From assembly GCA_002341825.1 (NCBI GenBank), contig DDOU01000050.1, positions 2,176 to 8,329 on the forward strand: a stretch of DNA of 6,154 bases, given 5' to 3'. Position numbers and translations under genes: made by a program. The notes under the pieces are model-generated. The model was not told where the DNA came from and did not search any database. It saw nothing but the letters and a program-made list of their open reading frames with translations. Positions 1 through 5,255 of this stretch are shown piece by piece (position 1 is the stretch's first letter; each line of letters begins with the position of its first letter). The stretch comes from Candidatus Igneacidithiobacillus taiwanensis. GTDB lineage: Bacteria > Pseudomonadota > Gammaproteobacteria > Acidithiobacillales > Acidithiobacillaceae.

Positions 1-87
1 ACGCCCACGGCAACCCTCTACTTTGCCTCCGGCAAGCAAGTTGCTTTGCCCCGTCGAGACGTTCTCCTATGGGTGTATCGCGGCTGA
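1..87 (+). CDS. Possible C-terminal tail of an upstream protein (partial)
   Basis: Frame 1 is open from the window edge to a TGA at 85-87 and encodes 28 residues, beginning TPTATLYFASGKQV and ending LLWVYRG. The composition looks protein-like: a beta-strand-like stretch, then a G-K turn, then a basic/hydrophobic tail. The Pro-Thr followed by a hydrophobic strand and an S-G-K turn faintly recalls the cis-proline region of thioredoxin-fold proteins, but that is speculation from a few residues. The other two + strand frames are also open here, so openness alone is weak evidence. If real, its stop overlaps the start of the following membrane protein gene by 19 bp, which would fit translational coupling. 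Product not recognised. Confidence 0.33.
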   Translation, partial: TPTATLYFASGKQVALPRRDVLLWVYRG

Positions 88-341
88 TTCTGCGCGGAGT
101 CGCGGCGGTCGCGGGAGTGCTGCTGGCGGTGCTCCTCGGTCTCCTGCTCGATGTGTTGCTGCTCGTACCAGGTCTGCTCCTCGCCTACACCCTGACGGGT
201 ACGGCTTGGCATTGGGCGGGCATGGTGCCGAGCCCGGTGCAGCTTCCGGGTGCCTGGATGGCGATGGCGCTGGGTTTGCTCGCGAGCCTTGTCCCCGCGG
301 CTGTAGATTACGGCCTGCTGCGCTGGCTGCGTTTACCCTGA
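69..341 (+). CDS. Small hydrophobic membrane protein, unknown function
   Basis: This 90-residue protein is strongly hydrophobic. Residues about 5-26 and 28-43 form two adjacent membrane segments rich in Leu, Val, Ala and Gly. A loop with Trp and Pro follows, then a third segment at about 62-80, and the protein ends with a short basic tail (LLRWLRLP). I predict an inner-membrane protein with two or three spans. I do not recognise the family. The ATG at 69 has no clear Shine-Dalgarno site, and the frame stays open back to the window edge, so the start could lie upstream, or translation could be coupled to the overlapping gene before it. The TGA at 339-341 lies inside the last codons of the convergent uup gene, a 9-bp tail-to-tail overlap. 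The sustained membrane-like composition argues that this is a real gene and not a shadow. Confidence 0.6.
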   Translation: MGVSRLILRGVAAVAGVLLAVLLGLLLDVLLLVPGLLLAYTLTGTAWHWAGMVPSPVQLPGAWMAMALGLLASLVPAAVDYGLLRWLRLP

Positions 342-2168
342 GCTGCTCGCCGCGCGAATTTCTGCTTCCTTGGCTTCCAATTCTTCCCACCGTTCGTAGG
401 CGGCCTGCAGCTCTGCCGCTATGCGACGGGCTTCCTCCTGCAGCGCCAGTGCTTGTGCCGCGTCGCGATAGTTCTCGGGCCGGCCAAGGGCCTCGGCAAC
501 CTCGTTTTGTCGTGCTTCCAGCGCTTCGATTTTTCCGGGCAGGGCCTCGAGCTCGGCACGCTCCTTGAAGCTGAGAGACTTTGGGCGCCTAGTGGCCCGT
601 CCTGCTGCCGCTGTGCTCGTTTCTGCCACACTGGGCGCACTTTTTTGCTGCGCTTGCCACGCCAGAAAATCCTGATGCCCACCGGCACTATTCAGCCACT
701 TGCCGTCGCCCAGACTGATGATGCTTTGGGTGACTACATGATCGAGGAATTCGCGGTCATGAGAAACCAGCAAGACAGTGCCCGGGAAGGCCAGGAGGCG
801 ATCTTCCAGGACTTCCAGACTCTCTAGGTCGAGGTCGTTGGTCGGTTCATCGAGGACCAGGATATTGGCCGGTTTGGCAAAGAGACGCGCCAATAGCAAA
901 CGCGCCCGCTCCCCCCCGGACAAGCCCTTGACCAGCCCGCGCGCTCGCTCCGGGGCAAAAAGGAAATCCTGTAAATAGCCGAGGATATGGCGACGCTCGC
1001 CCTCGACTTCGATGAAATCATTCCCGTCGGCAACCACATCGGCAACACGCATTTCTGGGTCGAGTTGCTCCCGTAACTGGTCGAAATAGGCGATGGATTG
1101 CCGGGTGCCGCGGCGTACCTTGCCGGTATCGGGCTCTATTTCGCCCAACATCAGGCGCAAGAGCGTGGTTTTGCCCGCCCCGTTGGGGCCGATGATGCCA
1201 ACTCGATCGCCGCGCTCGATGCGGGTCGAAAAGCCGCGCAGAATATCCTGCTCGCCCAGGCGAAGGGAAACATTTTCTAGGTCGACGATCAGCGTGCCGG
1301 AACGTTCCGCCTGCTGGATGGTAATCTGCGCTTCGCCAACGCGTCCGCGTCGCTGTTTGCGTTCCTCGCGCAGTTGCTCCAGGCGCCGCAAGCGCCCCTG
1401 GTTGCGCTTGGCGCGGGCCTTGACGCCCTGGCGCAGCCAAGCCTCTTCGCTGGCCAGTTGTTGGTTCAGACGATCGAGATCCGCCGCCTCGGCATTGAGT
1501 AGTTCCTCTTTACGCCGCTGGTAGGCCGAAAAACTGCCAGGAAAGCTGCGCAACTGACCGCGGTCGAGCTCGACGATGCGGGTGCAGAGGGATTCGAGAA
1601 AGCGCCGGTCGTGGGTAACGAAAAAAAGCGTGCCGCGGTAGCGTAGCAGGGTCTTTTCGAGGGCCTCGATACCAGCCAGGTCCATGTGGTTGGTAGGCTC
1701 ATCAAGAAACAGTAATTCCGCACCATGAATCAGGGTACTGGCGATTGCCACGCGCTTCTTTTGCCCGCCAGACAGGGCGCCGATGGGACGATCGAGGGGC
1801 AGCTGCAGTTGACTGCACAACGCTTCGGCACGAGCTGGCAGACTCCAGCGCTCGGCGGCATCTTCGGCTAGGGCATCGGGGCTCGCGCTATCTTGCGGGC
1901 TGGCGAGTAGGTAGTCGAGCACCAAGGCGTCATCCGGCAACTCGGGTTCTTGAGGCAAAAAGGCGCGACGTAGGGCCGGGTCGATCCACAAGCTACCATC
2001 GTCGAGGCGATATTGGCCGGCTAAGGCGCTGAGGAGGGTCGATTTCCCCTCACCGTTACGGCCAATGAGGCCAATCCGCTCGCCGCTTTCGGCACGCAGA
2101 TCGGCATGATCCAACAATATCCTGCCGCCCCATTCGATGAGGCCGGCGCGTAACTCCAATACGGGCAA
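333..2168 (-). CDS. uup: ABC-F family ATPase Uup
   Basis: The 611-residue protein is a soluble ABC-F ATPase with two nucleotide-binding domains and no membrane segments. Domain 1 has Walker A GRNGEGKST (36-44), signature LSGGQ (132-136), Walker B LLFLDEP (152-158, catalytic Glu157) and switch His186. A charged coiled-coil linker follows at about 215-290, including EEAWLRQGVKARAKRNQGR. Domain 2 has GPNGAGKTT (327-335), LSGGE (416-420), ILVLDEP (436-442, Glu441) and His470. The C-terminal basic coiled coil at about 530-605 (from LSFKERAELEALP), with the linker sequence and HILGYLQDFLF, matches Uup and not EttA or YheS. Length is close to E. coli Uup (about 635). Family members bind ribosomes and branched DNA and limit precise transposon excision and replication-linked recombination. 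The start is TTG, preceded by GGGAGG (2177-2182) at 8 nt. It lies 72 bp downstream of the DUF4870 stop on the same strand and may be cotranscribed with it. All catalytic motifs are intact. Confidence 0.96.
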   Translation of the reverse strand: MPVLELRAGLIEWGGRILLDHADLRAESGERIGLIGRNGEGKSTLLSALAGQYRLDDGSLWIDPALRRAFLPQEPELPDDALVLDYLLASPQDSASPDALAEDAAERWSLPARAEALCSQLQLPLDRPIGALSGGQKKRVAIASTLIHGAELLFLDEPTNHMDLAGIEALEKTLLRYRGTLFFVTHDRRFLESLCTRIVELDRGQLRSFPGSFSAYQRRKEELLNAEAADLDRLNQQLASEEAWLRQGVKARAKRNQGRLRRLEQLREERKQRRGRVGEAQITIQQAERSGTLIVDLENVSLRLGEQDILRGFSTRIERGDRVGIIGPNGAGKTTLLRLMLGEIEPDTGKVRRGTRQSIAYFDQLREQLDPEMRVADVVADGNDFIEVEGERRHILGYLQDFLFAPERARGLVKGLSGGERARLLLARLFAKPANILVLDEPTNDLDLESLEVLEDRLLAFPGTVLLVSHDREFLDHVVTQSIISLGDGKWLNSAGGHQDFLAWQAQQKSAPSVAETSTAAAGRATRRPKSLSFKERAELEALPGKIEALEARQNEVAEALGRPENYRDAAQALALQEEARRIAAELQAAYERWEELEAKEAEIRAASSSG

Positions 2169-2174
2169 AACCTT

Positions 2175-2217
2175 GCCCTCCCTGCTTGGCGAAGATGCTG
2201 GGAGCTTAGGGGAGGGC
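2175..2217 (-). promoter_or_regulatory. Inverted repeat that could hide the uup ribosome binding site
   Basis: On the minus strand GCCCTCCC (2217-2210) is followed 27 nt later by its exact complement GGGAGGGC (2182-2175). The second arm contains the uup Shine-Dalgarno sequence. In the mRNA an 8-bp, almost all G-C stem could sequester the RBS before the TTG start at 2168. The repeat is seen directly; a regulatory role is inferred. The long loop weakens it, and a pyrimidine-rich match to an SD site can arise by chance. Confidence 0.35.
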
Positions 2218-2240
2218 GATGGGCGCTGACAAGGGCCGTT

Positions 2241-2594
2241 TCAGTTGACCAGACGAATGCTCAAGGGAAAACGATAGGTTTCACCACGACTATTCTTGAC
2301 CGCCGCGAGGATGCAAAAAATCAAATTGACGAGGTAAATGAGCGGAAAAATGAACAGGCCAACAAGGAGAAAACTGAGAATACTGGCGGCAATGTAGGCA
2401 ATGAGCACAGTGAGCTGAAAGTTGAGGGCTTCGCGCAACTGCTCGAGGAGCCAGGGGCTCGACTGGTCTTTTTTGACGAGATACACGATCAGTGCGGGTA
2501 GAAAGCCAAACAGGGCTCCGCCAACGTTGACGAGGGTGGCAATGTTGCGTTCTTCGTTCGAGGATTCGGGTACAACACTGGTGGAATCAGACAT
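2241..2594 (-). CDS. DUF4870 domain membrane protein
   Basis: This 117-residue protein has a polar N-terminus rich in Ser and Glu (residues 1-16). A hydrophobic segment follows at about 18-40, then an amphipathic EQLREALNFQLT region, then two closely spaced membrane segments between about 58 and 95, and the tail GETYRFPLSIRLVN. The EALNFQ motif and the (F/Y)-(R/K)-(F/Y)-P-L-S-I-R-L ending are typical of DUF4870 (Tic20-like) proteins, whose function is unknown. I chose ATG 2594 because AAAGGAG (2601-2607) sits 6 nt upstream. An ATA/ATG-like extension of 16 residues is open upstream but would run through this RBS and the promoter -10. A good promoter lies just upstream. It is in the same orientation as pirin before it and uup after it; no functional link to either is evident. 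Confidence 0.9.
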   Translation of the reverse strand: MSDSTSVVPESSNEERNIATLVNVGGALFGFLPALIVYLVKKDQSSPWLLEQLREALNFQLTVLIAYIAASILSFLLVGLFIFPLIYLVNLIFCILAAVKNSRGETYRFPLSIRLVN

Positions 2595-2625
2595 GGCACG
2601 CTCCTTTGGGTTGGTTTTCTGGCAA

Positions 2626-2654
2626 AGTATAGGGGGCGCCATAACGGCTGTCTA
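2626..2654 (-). promoter_or_regulatory. Sigma-70-type promoter of the DUF4870 gene
   Basis: On the minus strand TAGACA (2654-2649, 5 of 6 to the -35 consensus) is separated by exactly 17 bp from TATACT (2631-2626, 5 of 6 to the -10 consensus). Transcription would start near 2619, giving a leader of about 25 nt with AAAGGAG before ATG 2594. The element sits in the 68-bp gap after the pirin stop, so the DUF4870 gene, and perhaps uup behind it, can be transcribed independently of pirin. Confidence 0.66.
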
Positions 2655-2662
2655 CGCACGTG

Positions 2663-3508
2663 TTAGGCGAGACGCCCGGCGCGATAGTCCGCCAAAGTGG
2701 CCTCGATTTCCGCGCGGGTATTCATGACGAAGGGGCCATGCTGAACGATGGGTTGCCGCAGGGGGCGACCGCTCACCAAAAGGACTCGGCTGGGGCTTTT
2801 GGCTTCGATCGCCACGCCGTCACCATCTTGTCTCAGCACAGCAAGCTGGCCGGTGGGTAGCGCGCGATCAGCAATGGCAACACTGCCTTCATAGGGAACC
2901 AAGAAGGCGTGGTGTTCTCTGGGCAAGTCTTGCCAGAATGCTGCGCCGGCAGGGAGAGAGAGGTCGAGAATCAGGGGTTCGGTTTGCTGGCGCTGGACGG
3001 CACCCGCAACCCCATGACTGTGGCCGGCAATCACGATCCAGCTTGCACCCTGCGCATCCCCGCCGCGCGGCAGCTCGGCGGCAGAAAAATCCCGATACCA
3101 AGGAGCACAAAGTTTGTCGGCAGCCGGTAGGTTCAGCCAAAGCTGAAAGCCGGCCATCCGCCCTTCTTGCTGCTGCGGGATTTCGGAATGAATGATGCCC
3201 CTGCCAGCGGTCATCCATTGCACGCCGCCGGCCTCGAGAAACCCTTCGTGTCCGGCGCTGTCGCGGTGGCGCATGCAGCCGGCGAGCATGTAGGTGATGG
3301 TCTCGAAGCCGCGGTGCGGGTGGTCGGGAAAACCGGCGATGTAGTCGTCGGGGTGATCGCTACCAAAGGCATCAAGCATCAGAAAGGGATCCAGACGTTG
3401 CTGCAGTTCGCGTTCAAAAAGGCGGGTGAGGCGAACTCCGGCGCCGTCGCTGGTGACCCGGCCAGGGACCAAGGCCTCCACCGTGCGAGAAGTATGGGTC
3501 TCAGACAT
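2663..3508 (-). CDS. Pirin family protein (bicupin; quercetin dioxygenase-like)
   Basis: The 281-residue protein is a full-length pirin. The N-terminal cupin carries the metal ligands His63 and His65 in FPDHPHRGFETITYML, and His107 and Glu109 in GRGIIHSEIP, the usual 3-His 1-Glu iron site. The conserved RLFERELQQRLDPFLMLDAFG region (26-49) precedes it. A second, degenerate cupin half spans about 150-270. The C-terminus has the typical SGRPLRQPIVQHGPFVMNT motif. Bacterial pirins such as E. coli YhhW can cleave quercetin; others interact with metabolic enzymes, so the substrate here is unknown. The protein should be cytoplasmic. ATG 3508 has AAGGAG (3515-3520) 6 nt upstream. The gene is divergent from exoX and has a weak promoter candidate at 3543-3570. 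All metal ligands are present. Confidence 0.95.
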   Translation of the reverse strand: MSETHTSRTVEALVPGRVTSDGAGVRLTRLFERELQQRLDPFLMLDAFGSDHPDDYIAGFPDHPHRGFETITYMLAGCMRHRDSAGHEGFLEAGGVQWMTAGRGIIHSEIPQQQEGRMAGFQLWLNLPAADKLCAPWYRDFSAAELPRGGDAQGASWIVIAGHSHGVAGAVQRQQTEPLILDLSLPAGAAFWQDLPREHHAFLVPYEGSVAIADRALPTGQLAVLRQDGDGVAIEAKSPSRVLLVSGRPLRQPIVQHGPFVMNTRAEIEATLADYRAGRLA

Positions 3509-3536
3509 GCGCGGCTCCTTGACGTGGTGTGGGTAC

Positions 3537-3553
3537 AGCTCGATGCTAGAGCT
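3537..3553. repeat. Short inverted repeat flanking the putative pirin -10
   Basis: AGCTC (3537-3541) and GAGCT (3549-3553) are perfect 5-bp inverted arms around a 7-bp centre that contains the candidate pirin -10 (3543-3548). Position and symmetry suggest a possible operator. The arms are short and could be chance. Confidence 0.28.
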
Positions 3554-3570
3554 TTTGGAAGTTTTGTAAA
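3543..3570 (-). promoter_or_regulatory. Candidate promoter of the pirin gene
   Basis: On the minus strand TTTACA (3570-3565, 5 of 6) is followed after 16 bp by TAGCAT (3548-3543, 4 of 6). It lies in the most A+T-rich part of the pirin/exoX divergent gap (about 3550-3598) and would give a leader of roughly 28 nt before ATG 3508. I could not find an equally good promoter facing exoX in the same gap. Confidence 0.4.
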
Positions 3571-3675
3571 GTAGGTACAGATTAGTAACTAAAGAAACGC
3601 CAGCGCGCTTGGTACTTGCGGCGAGAATGGCGAGTCGATACCCTGCAGCCTTGCATTTTTTCGGATGTGATTGCG

Positions 3676-4344
3676 ATGGCAGCCCTGATTTTTGATACCG
3701 AAACCACCGGCCGCAGTGAGCCCCAATTGATCGAGGCAGCCTGGTTGCGGGTGAGCGATCTCCGTACCTTGGAAATCGAGGAGCAGTTCGTTCAGCGCTA
3801 TCGCCCGCAAAAAGCCATCGAGCTGGGCGCCATCGCGGTACATCACATCCTCGATGAGGATCTGCTCGATTGTCCGCCGGCGGAGACGTTTGCCCTGCCG
3901 GCAGGCGTTGAGTATCTGGTGGGACACAGTATCGATTTTGACTGGGAGGTCATTCGCCGGCCCGAGGTCAAGCGCATCTGTACCTATGCCATGAGCCGAC
4001 GCTTGTGGCCGGAGCTCGATAGTTTTTCGCAATCGGCGCTGCTCTACCACTTTAGCAAGGACCGGAAAAAGACGCGGGAAAATCTCAAAAACGCTCACTC
4101 GGCCCTGGCCGACGTAAAGTTTTGTCGGGTAATCCTCAACCGCATCATCATGACCGTTCGCCCCGCCTCCTGGGAGGCGTTGTGGGAGTTCAGCGAGCGC
4201 GCTCGCATCCCGGAGACCATGCCCTTTGGCAAGCATAAGGGGGTGCGCATTGTCGATCTTCCCGACGACTATAAGCGTTGGGCGCTCAATAACCTCAACG
4301 ATATGGATCCCTACCTGCGCAAGGCACTGGAGGGATCGGCGTAG
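3676..4344 (+). CDS. exoX: DEDDh 3'-5' exonuclease, ExoX type with C-terminal DUF3820 domain
   Basis: The 222-residue protein begins MAALIFDTETTG, the Exo I motif with Asp7 and Glu9. Exo II is VGHSIDFDWEV (82-92, Asp89 aligning with the ExoX aspartate). Exo III is HSALAD (His141, Asp146). All DEDDh metal and catalytic residues are present. The C-terminus from about 183 (PFGKHKGVRIVDLP ... RWALNNLNDMDPYLRKAL) matches the extra DUF3820 region of E. coli exonuclease X, and the length is nearly identical to ExoX (220). ExoX degrades single- and double-stranded DNA from 3' ends and is one of the redundant nucleases of methyl-directed mismatch repair. ATG 3676 was chosen because it places the Exo I strand at the N-terminus as in the family. 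The Shine-Dalgarno site is weak. A GTG at 3667 or TTG at 3616 in the same frame would add residues without homology value. It is divergent from pirin and convergent with the ParA-like gene, 11 bp away. Confidence 0.92.
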   Translation: MAALIFDTETTGRSEPQLIEAAWLRVSDLRTLEIEEQFVQRYRPQKAIELGAIAVHHILDEDLLDCPPAETFALPAGVEYLVGHSIDFDWEVIRRPEVKRICTYAMSRRLWPELDSFSQSALLYHFSKDRKKTRENLKNAHSALADVKFCRVILNRIIMTVRPASWEALWEFSERARIPETMPFGKHKGVRIVDLPDDYKRWALNNLNDMDPYLRKALEGSA

Positions 4345-4356
4345 TTTTCGCCCGAT
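4335..4356. terminator. Weak terminator-like hairpin between convergent genes
   Basis: ATCGGCG (4335-4341) can pair with CGCC-C-GAT (4349-4356) around a 7-nt loop, a 7-bp stem with one bulged C. It spans the exoX stop and touches the stop of the opposing gene, the place where a bidirectional terminator is expected. No T-tract follows on either strand, so intrinsic termination is doubtful. Confidence 0.22.
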
Positions 4357-5037
4357 TAGCCCATCACCTTGGCAATCTCGCGGTAGCCGAGTCGTAGCCA
4401 GGTCTTTAGGCGCTGGCGCTGGAGCAAGCCCAGACCATGCCCAGTGTTTGCTCGCTGCGCCGCCCAAAGACTGCCGCTTTGCGCATCGATATTGTTCATG
4501 GTGCCAGCATGTTGTCGTTTTAGGTCCATCGTTTGGATGCCCAATGCCTGCACCTGCTCCAGTGATCCAGAGTGGCGGAGAATCGAAAAATCATCGCCGC
4601 GGAGCTGATTCAAGACGCGGGTGTACTGCATTCCCGCGTCATACTTTTCCAAGACGGCGCGTAGTAACTCCACAGAATCGTGGCCAGAATCCATCAGGTG
4701 CCAATAGCGGGCAGTCACTCCCGATTCGCCTGCCAATGTGAGCAGATCGGATTCTTCCATACAGGTTGCGAGAGCGTCGCGGCTTTGTTCGGCAAGATCG
4801 ACCAATATCGTCTGCTCACTGGTAACGATAGCTTCCATGATGTGGTCCAGAGTCAGGTAGTCATTGGCGAGAAAAGGTGCTGTGTAATCGGCGTATAAGC
4901 GCAACAACGCCCCGTGCGGGCGGTCGCTATCAAAAGCAATAAAAGGAATCTGATGGTCGACAAAATATTGCGCCAGCAGCCGTGCTAGCACAGACTCCCC
5001 AACGCCGCCTTTCTCTCCACCAATGAATCGTGCTCAC
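4356..5037 (-). pseudogene. ParA/MinD-like P-loop ATPase with 5' frameshift and altered Walker A
   Basis: The main frame encodes IGGEKGGVGESVLARLLAQYF from about 5024, a deviant Walker A of the ParA/MinD/CbiA superfamily. IAFDSDRPHGALLRLYADY follows (ParA A'-like FDxD), then ILVDLAEQS (Walker B-like), and the protein ends REIAKVMG at TAA 4358-4356. Two faults are visible. First, this frame has a TGA at 5036-5034 and no ATG, GTG or TTG between that stop and the P-loop. The only well-placed start, GTG 5037 with GAAGGA (5045-5050) 7 nt upstream, encodes MSTIH in another frame, and removing one base near 5025 would join them. Second, KGGVGES has Glu (GAG, 4997-4995) where KGGVGKS is expected. The rest, over 210 codons, is free of stops, so decay is recent or these are sequencing errors. 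The first in-frame GTG (4991) falls after the P-loop. No ParB or replication gene is adjacent; partner and role are unknown. It resembles orphan MobD/ParA-like proteins of proteobacteria. Confidence 0.72.
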
Positions 5038-5044
5038 CGTCGAG

Positions 5045-5050
5045 TCCTTC
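5045..5050 (-). promoter_or_regulatory. Ribosome binding site deciding the ParA-like gene start
   Basis: GAAGGA on the minus strand lies 7 nt before GTG 5037-5035. This is the only good Shine-Dalgarno/start pair near the P-loop, and it is out of frame with the P-loop. It is the main evidence that the gene's true start is GTG 5037 and that a frameshift lies within the first codons. Confidence 0.55.
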
Positions 5051-5138
5051 GCTATTGCAAATGGGTAGGTGTCAACTCCGCTCGATAGTGGTGGAATGCG
5101 TTCGGCAAGGTCAAAACGGGCGGCATCGTCGGCGACTG

Positions 5139-5167
5139 CTGACAAAGCCCAGATGGGCTGATACGAT
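5139..5167 (+). promoter_or_regulatory. Candidate extended -10 promoter of the PAS-GGDEF gene
   Basis: CTGACA (5139-5144, 5 of 6 to the -35 consensus) is followed after exactly 17 bp by TACGAT (5162-5167, 4 of 6). A TG one base before the hexamer (5159-5160) makes an extended -10. The start of transcription would be near 5174, leaving a leader of about 80 nt before the TTG at 5256. The spacer contains a perfect inverted repeat. It lies in the 218-bp divergent gap 5038-5255, where I see no gene. Confidence 0.52.
5146..5159. repeat. 14-bp palindrome in the promoter spacer (possible operator)
   Basis: AGCCCA-GA-TGGGCT is a perfect 6+2+6 inverted repeat placed between the -35 and -10 of the promoter at 5139-5167. 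A dimeric repressor, or an activator that distorts the spacer, could bind there. The spacer is 17 bp, not the 19-20 bp of classic MerR promoters. The symmetry is seen directly; the function is inferred. Confidence 0.38.
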
Positions 5168-5190
5168 CCGCCAATAGACGCCCTGCCTCG

Positions 5191-5215
5191 GCGGGGCACT
5201 GAGTCCCACTGCCGC
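5191..5215 (+). promoter_or_regulatory. Possible leader hairpin upstream of the PAS-GGDEF gene
   Basis: GCGG (5191-5194) can pair with CCGC (5212-5215), with additional G-C pairs inside between 5195-5196 and 5205-5207. It would form in the predicted 5' leader. No c-di-GMP riboswitch (GEMM) consensus was recognised here. Evidence for function is weak. Confidence 0.22.
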
Positions 5216-5232
5216 GATGTCCTGCTGCGCTC

Positions 5233-5247
5233 GCCTCATGGGGAGGC
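5233..5247 (+). promoter_or_regulatory. Small hairpin containing the PAS-GGDEF Shine-Dalgarno site
   Basis: GCCTC (5233-5237), loop ATGGG, then GAGGC (5243-5247) form a perfect 5-bp stem. The right side and loop hold GGGGAGG (5240-5246), the only good Shine-Dalgarno sequence before the gene. It lies 9 nt from TTG 5256 but 18 nt from ATG 5265, so it also decides the start choice. Confidence 0.35.
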
Positions 5248-5255
5248 ATCCGCCC

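Noticed and set aside
23..568. 181-residue open frame on the plus strand
   Set aside because: It is a Pro/Arg/Ala-rich shadow across the membrane protein gene and the uup 3' end, with no motif.
2595..2642. 16-residue N-terminal extension of the DUF4870 protein
   Set aside because: It would cover the promoter -10 and the AAAGGAG RBS that clearly serve ATG 2594.
3616..3675. TTG-initiated 20-residue N-terminal extension of exoX
   Set aside because: No Shine-Dalgarno site is present, and ExoX proteins begin right at the Exo I strand, which fits ATG 3676.
3589..4467. 292-residue open frame on the minus strand
   Set aside because: It lies antisense to exoX, which has all DEDDh motifs. The reverse translation shows no recognisable domain and no RBS.
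5070..5075. Perfect TTGACA on the minus strand upstream of the ParA-like gene
   Set aside because: No usable -10 lies 16-18 bp downstream, and the spacing would place it on the Shine-Dalgarno site. A weaker TTGACC (5109-5114) with CACTAT at 18 bp is equally unconvincing.
5168..5255. c-di-GMP riboswitch in the PAS-GGDEF leader
   Set aside because: The leader has hairpin-forming segments, but I could not match the conserved GEMM core.
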